This document shows, in pieces, positions 47,049-59,783 of a stretch of 64,000 nucleotides of DNA. The notes below the pieces were generated by a model. The model saw only the letters and a list, made by a program, of their open reading frames with translations. It had not been told where the DNA came from and made no database searches. Each line of letters begins with the position of its first letter. Within the stretch, counting starts at the first letter, position 1. The stretch is from Canna indica (taxonomy: Eukaryota; Streptophyta; Magnoliopsida; Zingiberales; Cannaceae). Position numbers and translations under genes: made by a program. The stretch is from positions 53,623,501 through 53,687,500 of the forward strand of contig CP136890.1 in NCBI GenBank assembly GCA_034359265.1, written 5' to 3'.

Positions 47049-49372
47049 TGTCAAACCCCGACTCAGGGTCGCGTGATCGGCCAGGATAGGTGTGTGTACC
47101 CCGAGGACTAACACATACACTCATCAACAAAATAACAATATGCAACCAGACCGGCATAGGAAATATAAATGAAGTCTGCTAAACTTTTTTAAATGTTTGA
47201 AAACATGTTTTACATCTCAATGATCAAGGAAACAACTCAATGCATGGACTAAAACTCTCTCTACACCACTACTACTATATAACTGCCTGCTACGACATCT
47301 GTGACACCACCTGCCCTCCAGTTGTGCCAAGCCATCAAGTCGTACTTCACTAGTCAGGCTCTGCAAAACAAAGACAAATAAAACCATGAGTCCACGATGA
47401 ACTCAGTGAGTGGTTCTTTTGAACCTCCACTTAAATCCCAGAATAATAGCAATCGTTAAGCAATATAATATGCTAAAAAAAACATACTAGATTTATTGCA
47501 TAACTTAGCCAATCGGCCGCACCCTACTAAGGTTCTATCTCAGCCAATCAATGGCTTACACTACAAGTGCCTCTCGGCCCATATGGGCCTCACCCTCTGG
47601 TAGTACTAGGCCAACCTCAGCCATGCTCGGCCCTCATATTATAGTAGTACTAGGCCAACTGGCCCACCAGGTCAAACAATAATAAACAACCATCGTAGGT
47701 TATATTTCACGTCAAATTCGCATAGAGCGATTCAATCACCGGGTCCGTCAACTAGGATGGTCAACTAGTTTCTGGAGCCCCACCGGGTTAGGGATGGCTA
47801 CTCCCACCCAAACACTCGGGTCTAACGTCACCGTGGCCCACTGATGCAATCTCAAGACCCTTGCCACACGGGTCTAACACCTAGCATGGCCCACTGGTGC
47901 AATCTCAAGACCCTAAACCACCCGTTGAGTTAGGTAATAGCCGTGCCAGCTAAGGACACCCCTCCTCCGCCAACCTTCTCAAGAACAATACACACACAAT
48001 GTATTACACTAGTTCTACACATCTCCCGGGCTTCCGCTCGTACCCGACCCTACCCCGTGCCCCGTAAGGTCAACGGTTCATTGTTACCCTTCCTCGGTGT
48101 GTACACGAAATGTCTCTAGATTCAAAAATTATCACATGTAGTCCCAATATTTATGTCATTTACAAGAGGAGCTATGTATCAAGGTTTAAGGCCTAATTTT
48201 TTCTACCTCCGTTCATGTCAGAAATTTGCATCCACTCGTCTATTTTTAGTACTAATCAATGAGAATAATTGCAATAAAAATTATATCACATCATACTATG
48301 AATAAGACAATTTAACAATTAAAGCACAGCAATTATCTATTTAATCCTAGCAATTAAATGCTCAAATTATGCACCTACGTGTCAAATTGCTGCATGCAAA
48401 TAAATTACAGCAAGGTCATAATAAAGTAGGAACTCAACCGTAGGTGTTCTATACAAGAATAATAGCCTACTAGCAAGATATAATTATATTCTTTTATGCA
48501 TCTTACCCTTACATGTCGATTACTTAGGAAACATATTTTCCTACTCTAATTCCTCCTCTTCCCCACTCAGTCGAACCCTTAAGCAAGGGATTCCCCCATG
48601 CTGCCGGCCCTTGGGGGTTAAGGAAATATTTTCCTACAATGTTCTATGTTCTCCTTGATCTCTTTGAAAATTAAACATGCAAGGGAACTGGATCTACATG
48701 TTAAACCACTCGAGGAATTTAGGGAAAATTTCGGCATGACCATTCTCTCTTTTTCTCTATTCGGACGGTACCCTAAATCCAAGAAAACATCGTGGTAAAA
48801 ATAATAAATAATCATAGATCGCGTATGGAAGACACAAGATCAAGAAATCTCAAGAATCAACAAGAAATCAACACATGAATTGTCAAATCCACCATCACAA
48901 GGGTTCTGCCAAGGTTCTTCCACTCACCTTAGCCTTAATTGAAGGAAACGGGAAGAAGATCGATGATGTTTCGGCCTCCGGCGACGACCATGAATTCGGA
49001 CGCAGCCCCCCCTTTGATCGCCTCTCTCCCTTCTCTCTCTCGCCCCTTCTCGGTTTCCATGCGGCTCTTCTTGAGCCGTACGGCACCTGATGGGGCCCTT
49101 CTAAATTTTCTTTTTTTTAAAAAAAACATTAGTCACTTCAACTCCTACTCGACTCAACCCGTGCCCGAATTGAGCCCCGACTCGACCCGCGAACCCGGTT
49201 CCAACCCAACTTGAGTCAAATCAATTTATAAATCATAAAAGCATAATTCACGAGTCCAACAATTTAAATTATACTTTCTACTCGCAGCGATTTCGCGACT
49301 CGACCTGGCTAGTCCCCGATTTGGCTCGCTGAACCAAATAAAATTTTATATTAGGAAATATCAGGTATTAGA
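47049..49372 (-). repeat. Chromovirus 3' LTR (2324 bp) with candidate intron
   Basis: On the plus strand, TGTCAAACCCC... to ...GGTATTAGA. Reverse-strand signals: CCTAATATAAAATTTT near the start, GC hairpin (GCGGCTC 49061-49067 with GAGCCGT 49073-49079), AAG/GTGAGTGG at 48928/48927, and TTTTGCAG/AGCCTGAC at 47361/47360. The candidate intron is 1567 bp. Confidence 0.8.
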
Positions 49373-49519
49373 ACCTTCCCCCCATAAGGAAAATTCATCC
49401 TCGAATTTTAGTAGAGTATATGCACTCACCTGATCCTCAAACAAAGAGGGGTAGCGCTCTCTCTTGTCCTGCTCCACCTCCCAAGTAGCCTCCTACCCGG
49501 TGTGGTGCTCCCACCTAAC
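49373..49519 (-). pseudogene. pol: Chromovirus pol C-terminus (chromodomain tail) and PPT
   Basis: The reverse strand reads VRWEHHTG, stop, EATWEVEQDKRERYPSLFED (49519 to about 49430). This is the end of a chromodomain-type tail (R/Q-W-x-H-H-T-x-EEATWE). The bases next to the LTR (TTATGGGGGGAAGGT on the reverse strand) are the polypurine tract. The join KEIPLAK/VRWEHH is restored if the solo LTR at 49525-52066 is removed. Confidence 0.8.
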
Positions 49520-49524
49520 CTTTA

Positions 49525-52066
49525 TGCAATATCCTAGATATTTAAATTTATTATTTTTCCTCTTATATGCATTTGCCAGCCTAGCGGACTAGTTCGTGGT
49601 CGAGGCGAGTCGACTCATGGTCTGGAGCGAGCTTGCGAGCTCGGGTAAGTAGGATATGAATTTATGAATTTACGAATTTTAGGCTTGGATAGTTGAATTT
49701 ATTTAATTTGATGTTGTGTGTGCATAATTATTAATTATGTTCATGTGGGTGTATTTAATTAATTACTCGTGATTTATTAGAATAAGTTTAATTAAATTAG
49801 TCAGCTGCTTTCTCTTACTCTTACTCTCGTTCTTCCTTTCCTCTGGAGCCGAGTCGAGAGGAGCCAGTCAAAGCCAGCCCCTCTCCTTCCCTTCTCTCCC
49901 TCTCTCCAAGCCGGCGGCTTGGAGTGAGCCGCCGCCCCCTTGTTCCCTTTTCTTGAGTCAAGCCGCCACCCTTTGAAGCTAGATTTGAGGGCCGTCGTCC
50001 AGGATTTCTTCTTTAATCTCTCTTCTAATTAAGGTGAGTGATTTACCCTCTCTCTTCGGGATTTTAATCGGATTCTTGAAGTCATTCTTGACGGCTTGGT
50101 ATTTATGCTTTGTTCTTGATTTATTCTTTGAGTTCTTGTCGTAATTCTCGGAATTTGTGCTTGGAAAGACTCAAATCTCTCCCTTAGGGGGCTCGGCATC
50201 CCTAGGGCAAACATAGGGGTGCTCGGCCAAGGGGGAAACTAGGGTCGCCCTCAAGGTGTTCGATGAAAAGCCCGAACGGGTTTTTTTATTTTCTTGATAT
50301 GCAAATCTTGATCTATTCTTCTAATTGGGGTTCTTAATTTGTGGATTGCATGCTTAGAGTTAAATCTGGGATTTTTGGGTAGAAATCATGTGGTAGGATT
50401 AAGATCTTGATATTGATGCCTTAGGGATTCTTGAGAATGGGGTTCTTGATTTTAATGTTTGCTTATTAATTTAAGTGTTGTGGGTTCTTGTTAATCTTGA
50501 TTAAAAGCATGATTCTGTGAATTAAATCTTGAGATTAGTATTCCGTCCTAATGATAATTTAGGGGTTAATTTCTGTTAATTTTTGGAATTTATTTCATAG
50601 TATGCTGAAAATTGTATGTTACTGGAATTTTATGTTGAGATGATGAATCTGTGATTATTTTAGTTTATTTGCTGTGGTGTGTGTGTTTCTGCGAATATAG
50701 TCATGTAACCTATCGTTTCGACTAGAAAACATAGTTTGGAAACATAGGACATACTTTGGAGACGGAATTCGGGTTAGATTCATCAGTACAGGGCAGAACA
50801 GTAAGCTGAAACAAAACCCTAAAAACAAAACCCTAATCTTGGTGATCTAAATTTTAATTACATAATTAAAATTGGGTTAAGGGTGAGCATAATCTGTTAT
50901 GAACCAATTTAGAAAGTATGCATGAAATAAAACCACATGAGTTCATGACATTATGGGTCTAGGAGTTGAGGTTGGGTTTTGGAGTGTTGAGACACTTTCC
51001 AATAGGATCACCCCTAAGACACTGTAGGGGAGTCATGACTTAGGTCATGGTGTGACATATCTTTATGAGTGGTAGAGAGGCTCGTAGAGGAGGCGAATTG
51101 CGGGCTAAGCCGGGGAGGTTGGATGGCAAATTCCCAACCTGCAGAATAAGTTCGGAGGGCTTACCCGATTATCCCCAAGTGGTGTTAAGGAATAAGTTCA
51201 GAGGGCCTTTTCCCATTATTCCTGTGATATCTTTTAGGAGTAAGTTGAGAGGGCCTTTCCTGATTACTCCTATGATATCTTAAAGGGGCAAGTTCGGATG
51301 GGCGAATCCCGATTGTCCCTACGCGTCTCGTCAAGCAAGTTCGGAGGGCCTTTCCCGATTGCTCCCGAGTTTTTGTATACTAGGATAAGTTCGGAGGGCC
51401 TTCCCGATTATCCTAGTATGTGTTGTTGCCTTAGGGCATGGTAGGCTTTGGCATGTTGTTCTTCACCGTATGGGTCTTGGTTGCCTTCAGGCGGGTAGTG
51501 GCCAGTTGGCTTGTTAGCTAGTCACACCTTCGTGACTTACCTCCTGTAGAGATAGATGTTATTCTTGCTTATCTCTTTGTTGTTTATTGTGGGGGTTGGT
51601 AGAACCGCTCACTAGTTCTTTAAACTCATCTGTTGTCATTTGATTTCTACTTTGCAGAGCCTGACCGGTGAGGTGGGTCAGATGCACTTGGCGCCGCTGG
51701 AGGGCAGAGGAACCGCATGATCTCATAGCAGTCCTAGTTAGGGTCGTAGTCAAGTTCTTTGGTATTAGTCATGCACTTGTATTAGCTTGATTTGGAGTTG
51801 TAGCCCTCAGGGCATTTATGTCATTTATTTCAGGTCTTATTGTATTTGAACTTTTGAACTGCTGAACTTAAAATGTTTTTCCGCACTTTTTGTTTCATTT
51901 GAGCTACTTGAATTAAACTTTGTTTTGGTTCACTTTTCATTAAAATAAAACTTGTTATTTCTTTCCGCTATATTATTTGATTGAGTTGGCATGTGCATGG
52001 TTTAGGCTGCGGGGTATAGGCACGTATACCCTGGCTGGTCAAGTGATCCTGAGTTGGGGCGTGACA
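49525..52066 (+). mobile_element. Solo gypsy LTR (2542 bp) in the chromovirus pol
   Basis: TGCAATATCC...GGGGCGTGACA with flanks CTTTA (49520-49524) and CTTTG (52067-52071). It is the most diverged gypsy LTR here. It still has a GC hairpin (GGCGGCT 49913-49919 with AGCCGCC 49927-49933), AAG/GTGAGTG at 50033/50034 and CTTTGCAG/AGCCTGACC at 51657/51658 (candidate intron 1624 bp). Within the intron, AAGTTCGGAGGGCCTTTCCC-type units recur about six times (51145-51420). Confidence 0.87.
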
Positions 52067-52071
52067 CTTTG

Positions 52072-53570
52072 CCAAGGGAATTTCCTTGGACCTCAGTTCC
52101 CTGATCTGTCGATGAAGCACATCTACCGGCCTCTCCTCATACGAGATCGCCACATCCACCTTAACTGCAGTAGGCTCGATCACATGTGACTCATCTCGGA
52201 CATATATCTTGAGCAACAATACATGGAAGACTGGGTGAACTCTGTCCATGTTAGGGGGCAAGGCCAGCTCATAAACCACAGCGTCCCTCCGCTTGAGAAT
52301 AGGGAAATGCCAGATGAACCTAGGGCTCAGCTTTCCCTTTTTCCTAAACTGCACGACCCCTTTCATGGGGGAGACCTTCAGGAATACCATGTCACCCTCA
52401 GTGAACTCCACCTCTCGAGCTTTCCCACCTGCATACATTTTTTGGCAACTCTGAGCCACCAACAGCCTTTCCTTTATAAGTTTCACCGTCTCAACTACCT
52501 CCTCAACCAAGTCAGGACCCACCATAAGTCACTCTCCTGCGTCAAACTAGCCCACTGGCGACCTACATCTCCATACATACAGGGCCTTGAAAGGGGTCAT
52601 ACCAATGCTACTCTATTAGCTATTATTGTAAGCAAACTCAATCAGTGGTAGGTGTTTCTCCCAACCGCCAACTAAGTCCAAAACACAAGCTCTCAGCATA
52701 TCCTCTAAGGTCTGGATTGTCCTCTCTAAATACCCGTCAATCTGCGGATGGAACATGATGCTGAACCACACCTGAGTACCCAAGGCCTCCTCGAAAGACT
52801 ACCAAAACTGAGCTGTGAGCTAGGTACCCCGATCCGATATGATCATAACAGGAATACCATGGTATGCCACAATCCGGTCTAGAAACAATCTAGTGTACTG
52901 CTCAGTTGAAAAGGTTGTCTTGACTGGAATAAAGTGTGCGGTCTTTGTAAGTTGATCAACTACGACCCAAATAGAGTCGTTGCCACCTCTAGACCTCGGT
53001 AGCCCGGTCACGAAGTCCATGGTGATCTTTTCCCACTTCAATTCAAGCACTTCGAGGTTCTGAAGCAACCCTACAGGCTTCAAGTGTTCAGCCTTTACTT
53101 TTTGGCAGATCAAACACTTTGACACGAACTCGGCTACCTCTCTCTTCATCCCTTTCCACCAATAATACTGCATCAGATCTTGGTACATCTTGGTGGCCCC
53201 CAGATGCATCATGTATGTGGAATGGTGGCCCATCTCCAGTACCTGCCTGTGAACCTCCGCCATGTTAGGCATCACAATCCGATCTCTGAACCTCAGGACA
53301 CCATCAAAGTCAACTATGTAGCCGTGATCTGTGTCACCTCTTCTGACCAGATCCTTAGTCAAGGAACAAAAGGCATCCTCGTCCTGTACGGTACGCAACA
53401 TATCCACCAGAGTGAATTGTACCAGAGTGGACTATACCCACAGGTGTGCCACCAGAACCCCAGAATCTGATACTTTCAGAACTGTCCCACCAGCTAGGCA
53501 CATGGCCAATTCTCGAGCCAACGGCCTCCTCCTGACCGCCAGGTGGGTCAAACAATCCATAGATTTTCTG
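52072..53570 (-). pseudogene. pol: Chromovirus integrase, degenerate
   Basis: The zinc-binding part reads HHSTYMMHLGATKMYQDL...CLICQKVKAEH (about 53230 to 53090). The core has MDFVTGLPRSRGG with the first Asp (about 53020) and IISDRGT with the second Asp (near 52825). After a stop, FHPQ-DGYLERTIQTLEDM carries the catalytic Glu (about 52725). Then come KMYAGGKAREVEFTEGDMVFLKVSP and RPVDVLHRQIRELRSKEIPLAK to 52072. The catalytic residues survive, but stops near 52820, 52610 and 52525 break the frame. Confidence 0.85.
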
Positions 53571-55021
53571 CTCAAGGCATATGCCACCATATTTGACTTC
53601 CTGGGATAGTACATAATGGTGCAGTCATAGTCCTTTAGGAGCTCAAGTCACCTCCTCTGCCTTAGGTTTAGTTCCTTTTGGGTAACCTAGTATTGGAGGC
53701 TCTTGTGATTAGTGTAAATCTCACAGGCCTCGTCGTACTAATAGTGGCACAATAGCTTCAAAGCAAAAACCACTGCTGCTAGTTCTAGGTCATGCGTCGG
53801 GTAGTTCTTCTCATGAACCTTCAATTGGCGGGACACATAGGCTATCACCATGCCATATTGCATCATAATATAGTCCAGGCCGACCCGAGAGGCATCACAG
53901 TAAGCCACAAATCCTCCCGAGCCTGAGGGTACGATCAACACTAGTGCAGACGTCAAGCAATCCTTGAGAATTTGGAAGCTCTCCTCTCACTTGTCGTCCC
54001 AAACAAACTTGACCTTTTTTTGGGTCAACCGAGTCAATGGAGCCACAATCCTAGAGAAATTTTCCACAAATTTTCTATAATACCCGGCTAACCCAAAGAA
54101 ACTACGGATCTTAGTCACAATGGTCGGCGGCCTCCAGTTCTGCACTACCTCCACCTTCACGGGGTCCACTCTTATCCATTCCTTCGACACCACATGGCCC
54201 AGGAACCCTACGCTCTCCAACTAGAACTTGCACTTGCAGAATTTGCCACACAACTGATGCTCCCTAAGGGTCTCCAGGAGTATCCTTAAATGCTCAGAGT
54301 GCTCCTTCCTACTCTTGGAGTATACCAAGATGTCGTCAATAAAGACGATCACAAATCTATCCAAGTACTCCTTGAACACCCGGTTCATCAGATCCATAAA
54401 AGCCACAGGTGCATTAGTCAACTCAAAAGACATTACCATGAACTCAAAGTGACCATAACGAGTCCTAAAGGCAGTCTTAGGCACATCATAGTCTCGGATT
54501 CTCAACTGATGGTATTTGGACGTTAGGTCAATTTTAGAGAACCACTACGCCCCCTGCAGTTGGTTGAACAGGTCATTAATCCTTGGCAGCGGGTAATGAT
54601 TCTTGACGGTCACCTTGTTAAGCTTCTTGTAGTCAATGCACATGAGCATGGAGACGTCCTTCTTCTACACGAAGAGCACCGGAGCGGCCCACGGAGAAAC
54701 ACACAGGCGAATGAAACCCAAGTCTAGCAACTCCTGCAACTGCATTTTCAACTCCCTCAGCTTAGCCGGTGCTATCTGATAAGGTGGAATGGAGATCGGC
54801 TTCACCCCAGGCTGCAAGTCAATGCAATATTCTATCTCTCTTCTCGACGATAAACTCGGCAACTCCCCGGGGAATACGTAAGGGAACTCACAAACCACCC
54901 GTGTTTCCCCTACATCCCCTATCGTGTCTCTGTCCTCCTCGGCCAAAGATTCAAAGGCTAGGAAGGACTGGCAGCCGCCCATAAGCAGTTTGCGAGCCTT
55001 TAGAGCTAAAATGACTCCCAT
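53571..55021 (-). pseudogene. pol: Chromovirus reverse transcriptase and RNase H, degenerate
   Basis: Reverse strand: [42 protein letters not shown] (55021-54665). After a stop come [21 protein letters not shown] text, [17 protein letters not shown] and [16 protein letters not shown] with the catalytic Asp pair (about 54340). Then SVGFLGHVVSKEWI and IRSFFGLAGYYRKFVENFS lead into RNase H ([16 protein letters not shown] with its first Asp, [13 protein letters not shown] with Glu) to about 53738. Stops near 54665, 54530, 54220, 53986 and 53737. Confidence 0.87.
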
Positions 55022-55053
55022 AGGGTCCCCCTTCCATCTCCCTTGAAGGTAAA

Positions 55054-55401
55054 CTACGACAAATCGGGCTTGCTATAAGTGACAGTCTTAGCCCTGCAAT
55101 CCACTAACGCAAAGTGATCCCCCAGCCAATCCATCTCGAGTATGACATCAAGCTCAAGCATCGGCAGAAGTGTCAACTCTGCCTTCAACACGTGTCCACA
55201 AATGAGCACTTCGCTTGTAGGCGTCAACACAACATACGACACATCAAGCAAAGAAGGTGTCCCTGGCAACTTAGCAGCAGAACTAGCTGATACAAAAAAG
55301 TGCGTGGCACCCAAATCAAATAACACATAAGCTGCGGATGAACCAACTATAAGAGTACCTGTTACTAATGCCTTGGATACTTCAGCGCCATCACGGTCCA
55401 T
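55054..55401 (-). pseudogene. pol: Chromovirus aspartic protease, degenerate
   Basis: YVLFDLGATHFFVSA corresponds to the family's VLFDSGATHSF, with the active-site Ser replaced by Leu. LPMLELDVILEMDWLGDHFALVDCRAKTV follows, the usual continuation before RT. The same region of the forward-strand element at 15121 has Pro at the Ser position. Confidence 0.8.
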
Positions 55402-55532
55402 AGCATAGATCCTGGTAGAAGGCCTCTCAGAGTTATTGGTTTGTTGTCCCCTGCCCTGCGTCTGACCCTTCTAAGCCACAAAATCAATTGACATCGGTGC
55501 TTTCCCTTTGGATTGCTCAGTTCTCTAGCCAC

Positions 55533-56660
55533 CTATGTCCGGACAACCCTTCTTGAAGTGCCAAACATGCCCACATTTGAAGCATGCATCCATGCGGCCG
55601 TAGCAAGCCCCCCAGTGCCTCTTGTAACAACGACCACACTACAGCATCTCAGTCTTTTGTGGAGCACCCCCTGACCCTGCCTACCGAGCCGCCCCTGACC
55701 CTGTGCCTCCACGACCCCTACTACTATTGTGCCCCCTACTCGGCTGGTGATCTGCCACCGCAATGATCCCCTTAGAATTCCAAGGCCGACCTCCAGATTC
55801 TTGAGGCCGGGACTTCTTCTTTGGGGGCCCATCATGTTTCTCGAACGGCACTAGTGCTTCCTTCTTGAGTGCCTCATCGACTACCTGAGCGAAAGAGGTG
55901 TCCTCAATGTAATGGATGAACCTTCTAATTTGCACCCTCAGTCGCTCGACAAATCTCTTGACCCTCGAGGTCTTAGTCTCCACCAAGGCAGGGTGGTACT
56001 TCGAGAGCAGAGTAAATTCCATCTCGTAGTCCAGCACTGTCATGCCATCAATCTGACGTAGTTTCTCAAACTCCTTTGCCCGTCGGTCACGAACACTCAT
56101 CTGTTTGTACCGCTCCACGATAGCAGCCTTGAACTCTGCCCAAGTAGGGGGTGGCGCACCTGGCCCCCTACAATCTCTCCAGGTATGCAGCCACTCCTTG
56201 GCTGGGCCTCTGAGCTGTAACCTAACCATACAAGCAGCCGCCTCCGATAAACACCCGAGCTCCTCACACAACTCGTAGCAGTCGCTGAGGAAACTAGTGA
56301 CCTCCACCTGCTGATCTATTCCGGTGAACTCTGGTGGTCTCAATTTAACAAAGTTAGTGTATGTGGCTGCCCTAGGAACTCTCTTTGCTGGCTGGACTAG
56401 TTCGGACACCTCCTGTACCACCGGTGCCACCGGTACTAGCTGCAGTTGCTACTGTCGCCTCAACTCTTGCTCCCTGTGGAGTGCCTCAGTCAACTAAGCC
56501 ACCTTAGCCTGCAGCTGTGCAACTATGGGATCTTGTCCTACCTCCTTTTGCTACTCTCTCCCATAGCCCCGGCCCCGACCTCGTCCTCACCCCCAACCTC
56601 GGCCCTGATGCTACGTGGACTTACTGCCGGTGCCGCTCAACGCAGCATTGTGATTCTCCC
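55533..56660 (-). pseudogene. gag: Chromovirus gag with CCHC zinc knuckle
   Basis: The longest open stretch (56430-55681) has TYTNFVKLRPPEFTG, ELGCLSEAAACMVRLQLRG, EWLHTWRDCRG, YEMEFTLLSKYHPAL, KRFVERLRVQIRRFI and a basic Gly/Arg-rich end. This is the plant retrotransposon gag domain (PF03732 type). After a frame change, the zinc knuckle CFKCGHVWHFKKGC is readable at about 55590-55549. The N-terminus upstream of 56430 (Gln/Leu-rich) is broken by stops. It is closely similar to the gag at 14119-14985. Confidence 0.85.
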
Positions 56661-56860
56661 TCACTCTAACATTTAAGAAAAGATACCATTATTATCAATA
56701 ACTCATTCAAGAATTTTTTTTCTTAATTTACTAACCGCATGACGCACTGAGGTGCAACGTGGCCGCCTAATCTTGTAACATAACTATACCGTATGTCGAC
56801 ATGCTAGCTATGCCTCATATGATACCCTGACCCTAGTCGTAGTCAAGATCTAACCACATG

Positions 56861-56874
56861 CTCTGATACCACTT
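56861..56874 (-). other. Chromovirus primer binding site
   Basis: The reverse strand reads GTGACA, AAG, then TGGTATCAGAGC. That is an exact match to the plant initiator-Met-tRNA PBS consensus, three bases from the LTR end at 56875. Confidence 0.9.
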
Positions 56875-57428
56875 TGTCACGCCCTGACTCAGGGTTGCGT
56901 GACCGACCAGGGTAGGTGTTTGTACCCCGAACTCTAACACATGCACTCATCAATAAAAAAATAATATGCAACCAGACCGACATAGGAAATATAAATGAAG
57001 TCGGCTAAACTTTATTAAATGTTTGAAAACATGTTTTACAACTCAGTGATTAAGAAACAACTCAATGCATGAAGTAAAACTTTCTCTACACGACTACGAC
57101 TATATAACTTCCTACTACGAGATTTGCGACACCACCTGCCATCCAGTCGCGCCATGCCATCAAGCCACACCTCACTGGTCAGGCTCTGCAAAACAAAGAC
57201 AAATAAAACCATGAGTCCACAAGGAATTCAGTGAGTGGTTCTTTCGAACCTCCACTTAAATCCCAGTATAATAGCAATCGATAAGTATTATAATATACTA
57301 AAAAAAAAAACTAGATTTATTGCATAACTTAGTCAGTCGACACACCCTGCTATGGTTCTATCTCAGCCAATCAATGGCTTATACTATAGATGCCTCTCGG
57401 CCCATATGGGCCTTACCCTATGGAGTAA

Positions 57429-59783
57429 TTATGCCCTTGAGCCAATCACATGTTTATGTGTAGGGAACTATTTTTGGTTAATGAATAATATGAGGTAACT
57501 TTTCATCATATGTTGCATCTATATTTTGTATATATTAGATTGTGATGAACCCCAAGGACCCAGGCAATTGATTCCGAGGCCATGATGAGATCATGCCAGT
57601 GAGACTTGGAATCCATATGCCCCTCTTCTAAATGTTCCGAGTCATAGGGTCACCAATTAGGGGAATGGTGATTCCAAATAGACTGGTGCACTTGGTATAT
57701 GCCTTATACGATAAGGGGTAGCTGATCTCATAGTTACCTATGAGCCATCATTTAATGTACAAGTGCATGTGCTCATTAGGGAATGAGTTCATTGAACAGA
57801 CCTACACGAGGTACAAAGAATGGAATCCATATATGAGTTTCGATAGGATGTTCCTCAGCTGATAGTAGGTGTAAGCAGTCCTTGGACTTGAGGTTGTCAT
57901 GGTTACCTTGTGAGTGCCGAGCCATTGCTTTGGACTTATCCTTACGTAGCTTTCAGTGTCATATGCCGAATACCTCTGGGCATAAGAAAGCACCCATGGA
58001 GGTATGTGAGCAACCAATATGAAATCAATTACTTCTAGTAAGAGGAGATAGTGTCCTATGTGTCTCTGCAAGTGTCGGCTCAGGAGTCTCTGGCCATAGT
58101 AAAAATAAATGTCAAAAAAATGTTTTATGACATGTCATCATTTAGACGATGACTTGGCAGGCAGAATACATATGGATTAGTATTAGGATTTGACACTTTT
58201 TCCATACCCTAGTCGCATTCGAGATATTGTAACTAAGGGACTTAGTTGCATGGTAACTAATCACTGAAGGGCGTTCGATCCCTCTAGATTGAACCTCATA
58301 CTATCCGGGTAGTCATGACACATTGCTAGTCATCAATCTTGACTTCTGAGTGGAGTCCCTCATGACCACACTAAAGGAGTTTATTGGTGGGTCGTAAGAT
58401 TCGAATAGAAGTCATTTTATTGGATCCGACCCTCTGTTATGCACAACTCATTGCTAGCTTAGTGTGGGGCCCAATGAGTGACACACAATAGGCTAACATC
58501 GTAACAGACCTTATGAGATAAAGTCTAAATGCGGCCCTATATGTCTACTAGCATGGACATGCTGCATCTCAATCATAGATCTCGTTTACGGACATGATAG
58601 AAAAGTTATTTCCTATAGGAACGAATGCGCGAGGAAGGAGTTTCTCGGTAACCCTAATTTGTAGGGCATCCCTAAATTGTAGGGATTGGAACAAGATAAT
58701 ATTTCATGTAGTTGAATAAATTTAATTATGAATCAAATATTTAATTAACTACTTGATCGGGAATGTATTTAATTATGAATTAAATATAATTTGATTTTGA
58801 ATCAAATATACATGGTGGGAAAATTAGTTTCTAACAATGAGCCTAACAAATTAATTAAGAATTAATTTATTTAGATTTGATTTATAGAGATAAATCATAA
58901 AAATGATAGATATATGATTTATGAGGATAAATCATAATTCTATTAATTAATAAGAAATTGAATTATTTAGATAAACTTATTTCCTATTGTTTAGGGAATT
59001 GGTTTATTTAGATAATTATCATTCATGTTTACAGACTCTTGATTATTGGAGATAAATTAAAGTTTATATTTTATTAGATTTATTTAATTTTGAATTAATT
59101 ATAAAGCCATTAAAATATAAATTATTTTTTGAGACAAGGCCCAAAATTTTGAATTTCGAGGAGAGAGTTTTTAGGGGGCCGGATCTATCTTTGTAGCTGC
59201 CCCCCCCCCCACCCCTCTCTATAAATTGTGGCCGAACACCACATGGGAGGGGTTGGTGAATTTAGTTATCCTCCTCTCTATTGGTGGCCGACCATCTACT
59301 TCCTCCTTCCCGGTCTTTTACGAAGCCAAATTTTAGCGTATTCTACTTGGGTGTGCCGCCTACTTCATCCACTTGGAGGATTCTGAAAAAGGACAATGAG
59401 GTATTCTTTGATCTACCTTCTCATTCCATTGTTATTCTCATCTCCTCTTCCTCTCGTTTTGGAGCCCGATTCTTGGTGGAAAGGCCGGCCTAGCTCTTGA
59501 GGTTTCGGTGTTTGAGAAAGTGTCTCCGTTGAGCCACAACGAGTCCAGTTGTTCGCTGCCCCTTTATTGTGAGGCGCCTGGTGTGGACTATCATTGGAAG
59601 GAGTGCGTGTGTGCTTCAAGATACGAGAATAGGAGCACCCTATCCAACCACGGTATAAGGTATACTTCCCCCTTCTCTCGTAGATTGAATTCCTTAATTG
59701 TTGCTAAAGTAGATCAGTATTTTGGGATGTTTTGAATTTTTTTAAAATGCTATTTTCGTTGCGTTTCTTATTCCCATCCCCAT
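57429..59783. mobile_element. Unclassified insertion in the chromovirus 5' LTR (about 2.35 kb)
   Basis: Absent from the partner LTR. The repeated AGTAA (57424-57428 and 59784-59788) would be a 5-bp target duplication. Alternatively a TGCCC...CCCCA element (57432-59782) has weaker flanks. No protein domain is seen. A CTATAAATTG box (59218), a C-run (about 59201-59211) and an end with TTTCGTTGCGTTTCTTATTCCCA suggest a solo LTR of another copia family on the plus strand. Confidence 0.5.

Noticed and set aside
48875..49214. Overlapping reading frames on both strands in a GC-rich patch
   Set aside because: They fall in the first exon and hairpin region of a gypsy LTR. GC richness makes long chance frames, and no domain is present.
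52223..53609. Several forward-strand reading frames of 90-140 codons
   Set aside because: They are antisense to the chromovirus integrase and RNase H, which carry the recognisable motifs.
56861..56874. Possible tRNA gene or tRNA-derived SINE
   Set aside because: Only the 12-base initiator-tRNA complement is present, beside an LTR end. That is a PBS, not a tRNA gene.
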